A DNA stretch of 40,722 nucleotides from contig JAIPBW010000024.1 of assembly GCA_021738505.1 (NCBI GenBank), positions 1 through 40,722 on the forward strand, written 5' to 3'. This document shows, one piece after another, positions 17,953 through 26,064 of the stretch (positions within the stretch are counted from its first letter, which is position 1; every line of letters starts with the position of its first letter). The notes below the pieces were generated by a model. That model was not told the DNA's origin. It was given only the letters and a program-made list of their open reading frames with translations, and did no database searches. The stretch comes from Bacteroidales bacterium (lineage in GTDB: Bacteria; Bacteroidota; Bacteroidia; Bacteroidales; PWNQ01). The position numbers were made by a program, and so were the translations under genes.

Positions 17953-19332
17953 TTAATTTTTCTTATTTTTTTCCTGAGCTAATGTAACAAATTCATCGTA
18001 AGAAATGTTCTTTTCGTTTATTGTTACTTTTTCTTTGAACAAGTCTGTAAGTTTCCGCTGATATAACTCGTCATAAATCCGGTTGGTTTGTTCTTTATTT
18101 TGCATGACGGTTTCCACCAGCTGATTCATCTGATCGCTCATTTCGTCAGTATCCGGCATTCCCATTTGCATTGCCAGCAATTCCTTAATGCGGCCTTTGA
18201 CCTCATCTTCTTTCACTTCCAGCTCATGATCGGCAATCAGTTTATTTTGTAGCAATTGCCATTTCATGCCTTCGGCATACTGCTCATAATTTTCTTCAAT
18301 ATCTTTTTCTGAGAGACGTTCATTTTCTTCAAGATTGCGGTTATTTTCTTTTAACCAGCGCTTCATAAAGTCTTCCGGCAATTTGATGTCGGCCATTTCT
18401 TTAATCTTATCCACCACATCATTAAAGAACATTCTTTCGCTTTCGTTCACCATAGAATCCATGGAGTCTTTGCGGATGCGTTCGCGCAGTTCTTCTTCTG
18501 TCTGAATATTGTCGCCCTGATACACTTTGTTAAACAATTCTTCATTCAGTTCGGCAGGCTCAACACGTGTAATACTGGTAATTGTAGCGCGATAATCTGC
18601 TTTGAGTTTTTCCTCATCCTCTTCAGAAACGCCAAGCATCGTTGCCACATCTTTGGCATTTTTGAAAGTCCGCATAGGATTCCAGTCGATAGAGTCTCCA
18701 ACTCTGGAACCTAATACCTTTTTCTTATATGTTTTTAATTCGATTTTATCAACAGCAAAAGGTGCATTATTTTCCACACCTTCCTCTACAACATTTCCTT
18801 CGCCATCCAGTTGCTTGAAATCAGCGTAGACCACATCATTTTCTTCAACAGTCTCCGGATAGGTGCGTTGTCCATAATTTTTGCGAATGTCTTCCAGGTA
18901 GTTATCTACCATTTTATCATCCACATCTATATTGTAATAATCGGCTTCAATGTTTTCGTCCAGAGTAATGTTAATTTCTGGTTGCAGAGCTATATCAAAA
19001 TAAAATTCAAACTCTGTGTCATTCTCTACGTCAAACTTAGCTTGTTTATCTTCGCTAGGCAATGGGTTTCCAAGTGTCTGCAATTTATTTTCCATGATAT
19101 AATTGCTCAGTGCGGAAGACAACATATTATTGACTTCGTCAACAATCACAGCATTACCATACATTTTCTTGATCATTCCCATCGGTACTTTACCCGGGCG
19201 AAAACCAGGCATTTGGGCTTTCTTTTTGTATTCTTTAAGTTTTTTCTCTACCGCTTCCTTGTAATCCTCTTCAGTAATTTCGACTTTAAGAACTGCCGTT
19301 AGTTCGCCGGTATCTTCTTTTGTGATGTTCAT
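17953..19332 (-). CDS. tig: Trigger factor
   Basis: A 459-residue ribosome-associated chaperone and peptidyl-prolyl isomerase. The ribosome-docking signature PGFRPGKVPM lies in the N-terminal domain, followed by a degenerate FKBP-like domain and a long charged helical C-terminal domain. I chose the ATG at 19332 (MNITKEDTGEL) preceded by GAGAG; an upstream in-frame TTG at 19341 adds three residues only. It leads the tig-clpP-clpX operon, the classic gene order for nascent-chain folding and proteolysis. Confidence 0.95.
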   Translation of the reverse strand: MNITKEDTGELTAVLKVEITEEDYKEAVEKKLKEYKKKAQMPGFRPGKVPMGMIKKMYGNAVIVDEVNNMLSSALSNYIMENKLQTLGNPLPSEDKQAKFDVENDTEFEFYFDIALQPEINITLDENIEADYYNIDVDDKMVDNYLEDIRKNYGQRTYPETVEENDVVYADFKQLDGEGNVVEEGVENNAPFAVDKIELKTYKKKVLGSRVGDSIDWNPMRTFKNAKDVATMLGVSEEDEEKLKADYRATITSITRVEPAELNEELFNKVYQGDNIQTEEELRERIRKDSMDSMVNESERMFFNDVVDKIKEMADIKLPEDFMKRWLKENNRNLEENERLSEKDIEENYEQYAEGMKWQLLQNKLIADHELEVKEDEVKGRIKELLAMQMGMPDTDEMSDQMNQLVETVMQNKEQTNRIYDELYQRKLTDLFKEKVTINEKNISYDEFVTLAQEKNKKN

Positions 19333-19451
19333 ATCTCTCAATGGATTTTAATGGTACTACTTGTCCCGGACTTCCGGGCTACAACAATGGCATGCTTATT
19401 TTATCTTTTCAAACATGCTAAATTTAAGGATATTTATTTAATATCAAATTA

Positions 19452-19477
19452 AACAAAACCCGGGCTGTTAACCCGGG
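19452..19477 (-). terminator. Intrinsic terminator of tRNA-Leu
   Basis: CCCGGG at 19459-19464 and 19472-19477 form a 6-bp GC stem with a 7-nt loop; on the minus strand it is followed by TTTTGTTT. It begins 7 nt beyond the tRNA 3' end. Confidence 0.75.
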
Positions 19478-19483
19478 ATCAGG

Positions 19484-19565
19484 TGCGGATGGAGGGACTC
19501 GAACCCACACGTCCGAAGACATCAGATCCTAAGTCTGACGCGTCTACCAATTCCGCCACATCCGC
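19484..19565 (-). tRNA. tRNA-Leu (anticodon UAG)
   Basis: On the minus strand the acceptor stem GCGGATG pairs with CATCCGC, followed by discriminator A; the T arm GGGTTCGAGTCCC is intact. The anticodon arm is TCAGA-CTTAGGA-TCTGA, giving anticodon TAG, leucine. The long variable arm (TGTCTTCGGACG) is as expected for class II tRNA. CCA is not encoded. A -7-like TATATTTG lies upstream at 19584-19591. Confidence 0.95.
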
Positions 19566-19583
19566 AGTATTGTTTCGGGGGTG

Positions 19584-19591
19584 CAAATATA
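19584..19591 (-). promoter_or_regulatory. Probable -7 element of tRNA-Leu
   Basis: On the minus strand this reads TATATTTG, an exact TAnnTTTG box, 18 nt upstream of the mature tRNA 5' end. The -33 TTTG is not found at the expected distance. Confidence 0.4.
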
Positions 19592-19800
19592 TAAAAAATC
19601 AAATTATCAGCACATAAAAGCCAAAAAAATTAATTTAAGCTGTATTATTCATGCATTAGGTTTAGGGTACCCAAAAAACACGGAAACATCAGTGTATTTC
19701 CGGGTTTCCCCTCTTAACAAGTGGAACATATGCCCTGAAATTAATGCACTTCTAAACACAAAAGAATATCTGTTTTTATGAATGATACAGGTGATGCCTG

Positions 19801-20187
19801 TTACAAATCGTTGATCACCCCTTCCAATAATCGCTTAATCTCCTTTGCGATATTAATGACTTCCTCATTATCCACGGCTTGCATGGAAGCCACCGGATCA
19901 ACAGCTGCCACACTGGTATTGCCATCTTCCGTTTCCTGAACTACAATATTACAAGGCAACATCGTTGCGATCTTATCCTCTGCCTGAATAGCCTTGTAAC
20001 CCAGAGATGGGTTGCAGGCGCCCAAGACATTATACCTCCGGAAATTCACATCAAATTTCTCCTTAAACTTTTCCTGAAAATCAATCTCTGTTAATACACC
20101 AAATCCGGCTTCAGGCAATTTATCTTTTAATTCTTCAATGGTTTCATCAAACCCTGCTTGCTTTACTTTTTCAATATAATACTTCAT
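19801..20187 (-). CDS. DUF302 family protein
   Basis: A 128-residue soluble protein of the DUF302 family: the N-terminal half has the alternating strand-helix pattern (EAGFGVLTEIDFQEKFKEK) and the core LGACNPSLGYKAIQAEDKIATMLPCNIVV is the characteristic block, with two conserved cysteines (Cys66 and Cys88 approximately). Function of the family is unknown; members are often found with heavy metal or stress genes. It is 222 nt downstream of the baeRF gene on the same strand, and a 14-bp palindrome lies 67 nt upstream of its start. Confidence 0.88.
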   Translation of the reverse strand: MKYYIEKVKQAGFDETIEELKDKLPEAGFGVLTEIDFQEKFKEKFDVNFRRYNVLGACNPSLGYKAIQAEDKIATMLPCNIVVQETEDGNTSVAAVDPVASMQAVDNEEVINIAKEIKRLLEGVINDL

Positions 20188-20253
20188 AAGTATCGTTTTT
20201 TATAAGTTATACATCATTTCTTTTGAACCATATAACATTGATCTTACAATTCT

Positions 20254-20267
20254 TGTTCACTTGAACA
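20254..20267. promoter_or_regulatory. Palindrome TGTTCA-CT-TGAACA, possible operator
   Basis: Two perfect 6-bp arms with a 2-nt centre lie 67-80 nt upstream of the DUF302 start. The size and symmetry fit a dimeric repressor site. No regulator gene is adjacent. Confidence 0.4.
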
Positions 20268-20331
20268 TAAGTGCGGAAAAACAACCGGAAATGAAGATAT
20301 CCCGGAATAGTAAGCTCTATACAATAGTAAA

Positions 20332-20369
20332 TGTGCGAAAAATTAACGCAGAGGTTAATTTTCCGCACA
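20332..20369 (-). terminator. Long hairpin between baeRF and DUF302 genes
   Basis: TGTGCGAAAAATTAAC (20332-20347) and GTTAATTTTCCGCACA (20354-20369) form a 16-bp stem with one mismatch and a 6-nt loop, 40 nt after the baeRF stop. The following sequence on the minus strand (TTTACTATTG) is a weak T tract, so termination is likely but not certain. The word GTGCGGAAAA occurs a third time at 20271-20280. Confidence 0.55.
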
Positions 20370-20409
20370 GGTAAATGGATCCTATTGTTTTTAAAACAAC
20401 ATTCCAATG

Positions 20410-21603
20410 TCAAACCTTATCCGGTATGGCATATCGATACAATGCAATTATATCCGACTCTTCAAGGGGCATATTTTCCGAGTCCAACAAAAAGACGGCT
20501 CCATTATGCAAGAATGTTTGTACTGCGGCCATATTCATTAGAGCCGCATTATCATCAGTCTTTTCGCTATCCAACTGCACATTATGAGCTTGTCCGTCGT
20601 AAGAGCCATATTGCTCTTTCCCTTCATTCAGGAATAACGCTTCCACCCGGCCTTCAAAAGCAGCCGGAAGGATATCCGCATAATTCTTCGCCACATAATC
20701 AGTAGCTTGCTTTTCTTTTATCTGATCATAGTATTCCCTCAAACTCTTCATAAAATACGGCTCCATTTTTTCCCAGGCAAGCTGATGTATCGTCTGAATA
20801 TCGAGTCCTTCGGGATTTCTTTGCACATAATCGGAGTATACATATTTGTAGTCAAATACTTTGTCAAGTTCGCCTTTATGCTGCGCTTCGGTAAACAACA
20901 ACAATGGTATTTCTTCATTATTCAGCAACTCCGTCAAACCGTTGTTCACAGCCTGCATAAAAGCTGTTATTTCTTCATCTTTATCATCTTTTCCGGAGCC
21001 ATGACCATGCATAGCATCTTTCATGCGTCCACCCTGATCGGGACGGCTTTGCAGCGTTTTTTGTTCATAATCGTACCCTACGACATCTTGTACATTTTTA
21101 GGTACCAGATCATCAATTTTTATTTCGTTGATGCTAAACCGGCTTGCCTCATAGAGTTTGACCTGCTTTAAATTTAGAGCCAGAATATAAAATCGTCTGT
21201 CATTGTTAAACAAAGACAACACAGGTTTTAAGTAAAAGTGATCATGCACATAATAACTTTCTCTGAACCTTATCGGCAACGAAAAATATTCCAGGCCATC
21301 AGCATTTAAAAACAAGGCGAGGCCATCCAGTTGACGACGCCAGAAGTTTCCGTCTTCCATAAGGTCTGTCAATGGTTGCAGGTAATCTTTAATTTTCTTC
21401 TCGTTCCATTCGTACTTTTTAAATTCTTCTTTCAACGCCTTTAAGATGTTTTTAAAGCGGATCTGTTGTTTCTTCTCTATCTCAATACCTGTTCTCATGG
21501 TAGGCAAAAAAATCGAAACACAAAACGGCTGATGCACCTTTGCCAATTCCCGAACTTTTGCCTCCGAAATAATACCTGTTGTGTTACGTTCTTTCATTTC
21601 CAT
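20410..21603 (-). CDS. baeRF-type protein (bacterial eRF1-like)
   Basis: A 397-residue cytoplasmic protein of the bacterial and archaeal eRF1-like (baeRF) group. Recognisable are the opening helix and strand (VRELAKVHQPFCVSIFLPT), the domain in the middle (FYILALNLKQVKLYEAS) typical of eRF1 domain 2/3 relatives, and the C-terminal L7Ae-like domain with VEALFLNEGKEQYGSYD and AALMNMAAVQTFLHNGAVFLL. The QGGR/GxGxGxD-like stretch (SRPDQGGRMKDAMHGHGSGKDD) corresponds to the position of the peptidyl-tRNA hydrolysis loop in eRF1 but has no GGQ. Family function is thought to relate to ribosome rescue or hibernation; not proven here. It is divergent from prfC with 173 nt between. Confidence 0.78.
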   Translation of the reverse strand: MEMKERNTTGIISEAKVRELAKVHQPFCVSIFLPTMRTGIEIEKKQQIRFKNILKALKEEFKKYEWNEKKIKDYLQPLTDLMEDGNFWRRQLDGLALFLNADGLEYFSLPIRFRESYYVHDHFYLKPVLSLFNNDRRFYILALNLKQVKLYEASRFSINEIKIDDLVPKNVQDVVGYDYEQKTLQSRPDQGGRMKDAMHGHGSGKDDKDEEITAFMQAVNNGLTELLNNEEIPLLLFTEAQHKGELDKVFDYKYVYSDYVQRNPEGLDIQTIHQLAWEKMEPYFMKSLREYYDQIKEKQATDYVAKNYADILPAAFEGRVEALFLNEGKEQYGSYDGQAHNVQLDSEKTDDNAALMNMAAVQTFLHNGAVFLLDSENMPLEESDIIALYRYAIPDKV

Positions 21604-21741
21604 TTTCGATTATTTTTTTGTTTTCCAATTGTTAAAACATACATAAAAAGCAATTGTTTAGTCATTTATACAATGATTAGAATTTAAAAATCATATAAAT
21701 TAATACATACACACTAGCAATCATTAAACGTTTAAATTTTG

Positions 21742-21749
21742 TACTTTTG
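21742..21749 (+). promoter_or_regulatory. Probable -7 element of prfC
   Basis: TACTTTTG, an exact TAnnTTTG box, is 27 nt before the prfC start codon. No -33 TTTG at the standard distance. The following TAGGAGG (21759-21765) is a strong Shine-Dalgarno sequence, unusual for this window. Confidence 0.45.
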
Positions 21750-21776
21750 CCCACTTTTTAGGAGGAATACTATATT

Positions 21777-23354
21777 ATGACATTAAAGCAGGAAATACAG
21801 AAACGCAAGACCTTCGCAATCGTCAGTCACCCTGACGCCGGGAAAACCACACTTACGGAGAAGTTTCTTTTATTCGGCGGAGCCATACAGGTCGCCGGTG
21901 CTGTAAAGTCCAACAAGATTACCAAAACGGCTACTTCGGACTTTATGGAGATAGAAAAGCAAAGAGGGATTTCCGTAGCGACCTCTGTGATGGGCTTTGA
22001 ATACAGGAATTATAAGGTAAATATCCTTGACACTCCGGGACACCAGGATTTTGCCGAGGATACATTTCGCACGCTGACGGCTGCCGACAGCGCTATTGTA
22101 GTTATCGATGCCGCTAAGGGAGTAGAGCCCCAGACGCGCCGCCTGGTAGAAGTTTTGCGGATGCGTGATACACCTATCATTGTTTTTGTCAATAAACTCG
22201 ACCGCCCCGGGAAAGACCCTTTTGAACTTATGGATGAAATTGAGGAAACCCTAAATATTAAGGTTCGACCTTTAAGCTGGCCTATCGGAATGGGAAATGA
22301 TTTTAAAGGTGTTTATGATATTTATAGCCAAAAGCTCAAGTTATTCCGCCCTAACGAAAAGTCAGATGATGAAAACAGTTTTGTCTTTGAAGACCTTGAT
22401 GACGCCGAACTGAATGAAGCCATGGGTAAAGACATCAGCACGTTAAAAGACGATCTGGAATTGGTAGATGGAGTATACCCTGAATTTAAACACCAGGAAT
22501 ATCAATCAGCCAATATCACCCCGGTTTTCTTTGGAAGTGCTCTGAATAACTTTGGTGTGCAGGAAATTTTGGATTGCTTTCTGGACATAGCCCCTAACCC
22601 ATTAGGCGGCAAAGCAGAAGAACGCACCGTTAAGCCTGAAGAGAATAATTTCTCCGGGTTTGTTTTTAAAATTCACGCCAACCTGGATCCGAACCACAGG
22701 GATAGAATTGCTTTTGTCCGCATAAATTCAGGGATCTTTAAGCGTAATCAGTTTTATCATCATGTACGTCAGGATAAGCAGATCCGCTTTGCTTCACCTA
22801 CCGCATTTATGGCCTCGAAAAAATCGGTTATTGATGAAGCATATCCGGGTGATATTGTTGGACTTCATGATACAGGACACTTTAAGATCGGAGATACCCT
22901 TACCGAAGGCGAAAAGATACACTTCAAAGGCATGCCCAGCTTTTCACCGGAATTATTCAAGTATATCGAAAATGCTGACCCGATGAAATCCAAACAGCTT
23001 CACAAAGGCATCGACCAATTGATGGACGAAGGTGTAGCTCAGCTGTTCACCGGACGCACCTCAGGACGAAAAATCATCGGAACCGTAGGACAATTGCAGT
23101 TTGAGGTGATACAATATCGTTTATTGCACGAATACGGCGCCAAATGCCGTTACGAAGACATTAGGTTATACAAGACCTGCTGGATAACTTCCGATAACAA
23201 AGAAGTATTAAATGACTTTATAGACCGCAAATCCCGGAACATGGCAATCGATAAAGAAGGACGGGACGTTTTTCTGGCTGAGTCTCCTTTTGCCCTGCAA
23301 ATGGCGCAGGAGAAATATCCCGAGATAGAGTTTCACTTTACGAGTGAGTTCTGA
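21777..23354 (+). CDS. prfC: Peptide chain release factor 3
   Basis: A 525-residue translational GTPase that recycles class I release factors from the ribosome. G motifs: HPDAGKTT (18-25), DTPGHQDF (85-92) and NKLD (139-142). Length and the C-terminal domain ([26 protein letters not shown]) match RF3 rather than EF-G or TypA. The start is fixed by AGGAGG 11 nt upstream. Divergent neighbour is the baeRF gene, making a pair linked to translation termination. Confidence 0.95.
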   Translation: MTLKQEIQKRKTFAIVSHPDAGKTTLTEKFLLFGGAIQVAGAVKSNKITKTATSDFMEIEKQRGISVATSVMGFEYRNYKVNILDTPGHQDFAEDTFRTLTAADSAIVVIDAAKGVEPQTRRLVEVLRMRDTPIIVFVNKLDRPGKDPFELMDEIEETLNIKVRPLSWPIGMGNDFKGVYDIYSQKLKLFRPNEKSDDENSFVFEDLDDAELNEAMGKDISTLKDDLELVDGVYPEFKHQEYQSANITPVFFGSALNNFGVQEILDCFLDIAPNPLGGKAEERTVKPEENNFSGFVFKIHANLDPNHRDRIAFVRINSGIFKRNQFYHHVRQDKQIRFASPTAFMASKKSVIDEAYPGDIVGLHDTGHFKIGDTLTEGEKIHFKGMPSFSPELFKYIENADPMKSKQLHKGIDQLMDEGVAQLFTGRTSGRKIIGTVGQLQFEVIQYRLLHEYGAKCRYEDIRLYKTCWITSDNKEVLNDFIDRKSRNMAIDKEGRDVFLAESPFALQMAQEKYPEIEFHFTSEF

Positions 23355-23447
23355 TGTAATGTCTTACAAAGAAACCGCCCTGCCATATTTAAACTGCCCT
23401 GTCATATTATTTTTCTGTAAATTTTTCTGACATAAGTTGTAAGCATT

Positions 23448-23455
23448 TATCTTTG
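23448..23455 (+). promoter_or_regulatory. Probable -7 element of serine dehydratase gene
   Basis: TATCTTTG matches TAnnTTTG and lies 17 nt before the start codon, implying a leader of only about 10 nt. A -33 TTTG is not evident; a 13-bp direct repeat lies further upstream at 23377-23389 and 23396-23408. Confidence 0.45.
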
Positions 23456-23472
23456 CGGCAAATTTTGAACAT

Positions 23473-24678
23473 ATGCAATCACTAAAAAAACTATACAGAA
23501 TTGGCAAGGGCCCTTCGAGCAGTCATACTATGGGGCCACACAAGGCAGCACTGCAGTTTCTCAAGAAACATTCGAAAGCCAATCATTATCGCGTTACTTT
23601 ATATGGCAGTCTGGCCGCAACAGGCAAAGGCCACCTTACCAATAAGGTTATTGAAGACGTATTTGAGAACCATACGATTGAGATAGTATGGAAACCTGAG
23701 ATTGTCCTGCCCAAACATCCGAATGCTCTAAATTTTGAAGCGTACGATAGCTCCAACACCTTGATTGAATCCTGGACGGCCTATTCCTTAGGTGGCGGAG
23801 CCATTATTGATGACAACACAAATCTGGAAGAGGACAATATCTATCCCTTAAGCAAGATAGATGAGATCCTGAAATGGTGTCACTCGAATGGCAAACAATT
23901 GTGGGAATATGTAGATATCCATGAAGATCCTGAAATATGGGATTATTTGGATGAGATTTGGTCTGTAATGCAAAAGTCTATCAAACGGGGCATCGAGACC
24001 GAAGGCACGCTGGAAGGAGGATTAAAATTACCCCGAAAAGCAGCGCATTATTATCAAAAGTCACAAAACTTTTCCGGACAGGTCCGTCGTCGCGGGATGT
24101 TGTTTGCCTATGCTCTGGCGGTATCAGAAGAAAATGCTGCAGGCGGAGAGATCGTTACAGCCCCCACTTGCGGAGCCAGCGGCACATTACCTGCTGTCTT
24201 AAAATATCATAGTCAGTTTAACAAACAAACACGAAAAAACATCCTGAAAGCCCTTGCAACCGCAGGTTTATTTGGAAATGCCGTAAAACACAATGCCTCC
24301 ATTTCCGGTGCTGAAGTAGGCTGCCAGGGCGAAGTAGGAACCGGATGCGCCATGGCTTCCGCAGCCACCACAAGACTTTTCGGAGGCTCTATTCATCAGA
24401 TCGAATATGCGGCTGAAATTGCTATGGAACACCATTTAGGACTTACATGCGATCCTCTGCTGGGGCTGGTACAAATCCCCTGCATCGAACGCAATGTGTT
24501 TGCCGCAGCCAGAGCCCTTAATCACGGGAACTTTGCACTGCTGTCTGACGGAAGACACCGCATATCTTTCGATCAGGTTGTGGACTCCATGAATGCCACC
24601 GGAAAAGACCTGTCGAGTTTTTATAAAGAGACATCAAAAGGCGGGCTGGCATTACTGAAAGGACTGGCAGAAGAGTAA
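23473..24678 (+). CDS. sdaA: L-serine ammonia-lyase (serine dehydratase), single chain
   Basis: A 401-residue iron-sulfur enzyme converting L-serine to pyruvate and ammonia. The N-terminal domain opens with the signature GPSSSHTMGPHKAA; the catalytic domain holds TAPTCGASG (Cys233), CQGEVGTGC (Cys284, Cys292) and CDPLLGLVQIPC (Cys326, Cys337). The [4Fe-4S] ligands expected from the Legionella enzyme have spacings of 42 and 11 residues, which Cys284, Cys326 and Cys337 reproduce exactly. The alpha and beta domains are fused in one chain, as usual. A single-gene unit, followed 99 nt later by tRNA-Ser. Fits amino acid fermentation alongside the hydrogenase. Confidence 0.94.
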   Translation: MQSLKKLYRIGKGPSSSHTMGPHKAALQFLKKHSKANHYRVTLYGSLAATGKGHLTNKVIEDVFENHTIEIVWKPEIVLPKHPNALNFEAYDSSNTLIESWTAYSLGGGAIIDDNTNLEEDNIYPLSKIDEILKWCHSNGKQLWEYVDIHEDPEIWDYLDEIWSVMQKSIKRGIETEGTLEGGLKLPRKAAHYYQKSQNFSGQVRRRGMLFAYALAVSEENAAGGEIVTAPTCGASGTLPAVLKYHSQFNKQTRKNILKALATAGLFGNAVKHNASISGAEVGCQGEVGTGCAMASAATTRLFGGSIHQIEYAAEIAMEHHLGLTCDPLLGLVQIPCIERNVFAAARALNHGNFALLSDGRHRISFDQVVDSMNATGKDLSSFYKETSKGGLALLKGLAEE

Positions 24679-24742
24679 CTTCGTGTCGGGTATTTAAAAA
24701 GTCGCTTATCCATTTTATTGCTTAGACTTCAAGGTATTTCCA

Positions 24743-24773
24743 TTTGTCAGACCGGAAAAAATCTGTATTTTTG
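24743..24773 (+). promoter_or_regulatory. Complete Bacteroidetes promoter of tRNA-Ser
   Basis: TTTG (24743-24746), 19 nt, TATTTTTG (24766-24773): both boxes are exact. The -7 box ends only 4 nt before the first base of the mature tRNA, so the primary transcript should begin at or within a few bases of the tRNA 5' end. Confidence 0.75.
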
Positions 24774-24777
24774 CATC

Positions 24778-24866
24778 GGAGATGTGGCAGAGTGGACGAT
24801 TGCGGCGGTCTCGAAAACCGTTGTCCGGTTTATTCCGGACCGGGGGTTCGAATCCCTCCATCTCCG
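24778..24866 (+). tRNA. tRNA-Ser (anticodon CGA)
   Basis: Acceptor GGAGATG pairs with CATCTCC, discriminator G; anticodon arm GCGGT-CTCGAAA-ACCGT gives anticodon CGA, serine. A long class II variable arm (GTCCGGTTTATTCCGGAC) and a T arm GGGGTTCGAATCCC(T) are intact. CCA is not encoded. Confidence 0.95.
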
Positions 24867-24941
24867 CAAAACAGTTTGGAGCAAGAGTATTGAGCGAGAG
24901 TTTTGAGCTGCGCCATTGTACTTTTGCTCCAAATTGTTTTG
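24867..24941. repeat. 18-bp inverted repeat abutting the tRNA-Ser 3' end
   Basis: CAAAACAGTTTGGAGCAA (24867-24884) and TTGCTCCAAATTGTTTTG (24924-24941) are complementary at 17 of 18 positions with a G-T at the other, around a 39-nt loop. The left arm begins at the first base after the tRNA discriminator. There is no proper T run after it, so it may be a terminator-like hairpin, an attenuator or a mobile element end. Confidence 0.75.
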
Positions 24942-25161
24942 TCCCTAATTACTCACACTCAAACTCAATTCTCGTTATGTTTGATTTTGAAAACCTTGAA
25001 GTATACTCTAAATCTAAAATATTCAACCAAACGATTTTTAGATTAATCCAAAGTCATAAATATGATAGGATAACCAATTAAGAAGAGCCTCCAATATATT
25101 CAGCAGAAATGTTATCTGATCTCATTAACATTTTATATATATTTGCTAAAATTTACGGCTC

Positions 25162-26064
25162 ATGCGTTATATCCGCTTATTAATTATCATTATTTTTTCC
25201 ATCATCATCAAATTTTCACTTGGCCAGAATGCGACATATCCCGGGCTGGTACAATTAAATCCATATGTGGTTAACCCTGCTGCTATTTCAAGCACAGAAA
25301 ACCTGGAAATGATGCTTTGTGGTTCATATTTCGAAACCTATATAGAAAACAAAAATAATATGGGTTTTACTGCTGATGCGCGTTATTCACCAAAGAAAAC
25401 AAGCAGTAGTTTGATGCTCCGCTATAACATAGACTATGAACATAAGTACCGCTATTCTGAAGATATCAGGCTTGGATATGCTTACCAATATAGCATCAAA
25501 GAAAACAGGAGCATTAGTGCCGGCGTCAGTTTATCGCATTACGACTACGAATACGACTTTACCGTATTCGATCTCCCTGGAACGGATTATCAAAAATTCA
25601 CAGGCGATGGTTTAGCAATATCGCCCGGTATATTGATAAAAATTAATCGCTTTAGCATCAGCGCAAGCTCCCGTTTACACTTTAACGTAAAAAACGTCTA
25701 TGATTATGAATTAAAAGAAGACCTTATTAATGTCCAAACTCCTTTCTGGGCAAAAGAAAACATCACTATCGCCCATAAAATCAGGGTTTCACCATCAGTT
25801 GAACTTAAGCCTTATATCCGATACATTGCTGCCGAAAACCACATCTTAAGTTATATTGTGCAAGAGTTTTGGGATTATGAGTACGGCTGCAGATTCCGCT
25901 ATAAAAGCAAGCTTGAGTCAGGTGCTGGATTTACGATGCATAGCTTTTATCTGTATAGTAGATACCAGGTTAGTAATCTCGTTGATGTTGCAGCAATGTT
26001 AAGTTATAAGGAGTATGATCTTGCACCACTCCGGGTGTCATGCCAATTGGGTTTTCAGTTTTAA
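25162..26064 (+). CDS. PorP/SprF family type IX secretion system membrane protein
   Basis: A 300-residue outer membrane beta-barrel with a signal peptide (MRYIRLLIIIIFSIIIKFSLGQ) and the N-terminal PorP/SprF pattern (YPGLVQLNPYVVNPAAISS). The rest alternates amphipathic strands and ends in CQLGFQF, a typical barrel terminus. The family takes part in exporting or anchoring surface proteins through the type IX system, and genes for a specific PorP/SprF often lie next to genes for a large sorted adhesin. That is so here: the 1330-residue protein with a type IX sorting domain converges on it. Confidence 0.85.
   Translation: MRYIRLLIIIIFSIIIKFSLGQNATYPGLVQLNPYVVNPAAISSTENLEMMLCGSYFETYIENKNNMGFTADARYSPKKTSSSLMLRYNIDYEHKYRYSEDIRLGYAYQYSIKENRSISAGVSLSHYDYEYDFTVFDLPGTDYQKFTGDGLAISPGILIKINRFSISASSRLHFNVKNVYDYELKEDLINVQTPFWAKENITIAHKIRVSPSVELKPYIRYIAAENHILSYIVQEFWDYEYGCRFRYKSKLESGAGFTMHSFYLYSRYQVSNLVDVAAMLSYKEYDLAPLRVSCQLGFQF

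Noticed and set aside
18811-19302. 163-codon plus-strand frame antisense to the trigger factor gene
   Set aside because: Shadow of tig with no ribosome binding site and no protein-like pattern.
24679-24777. Functional link between serine dehydratase and the neighbouring tRNA-Ser gene
   Set aside because: The tRNA has its own complete promoter and gene adjacency of this sort is most simply chance.
24782-25081. 99-codon frame running through tRNA-Ser
   Set aside because: It begins inside the tRNA and covers the inverted repeat; chance frame.
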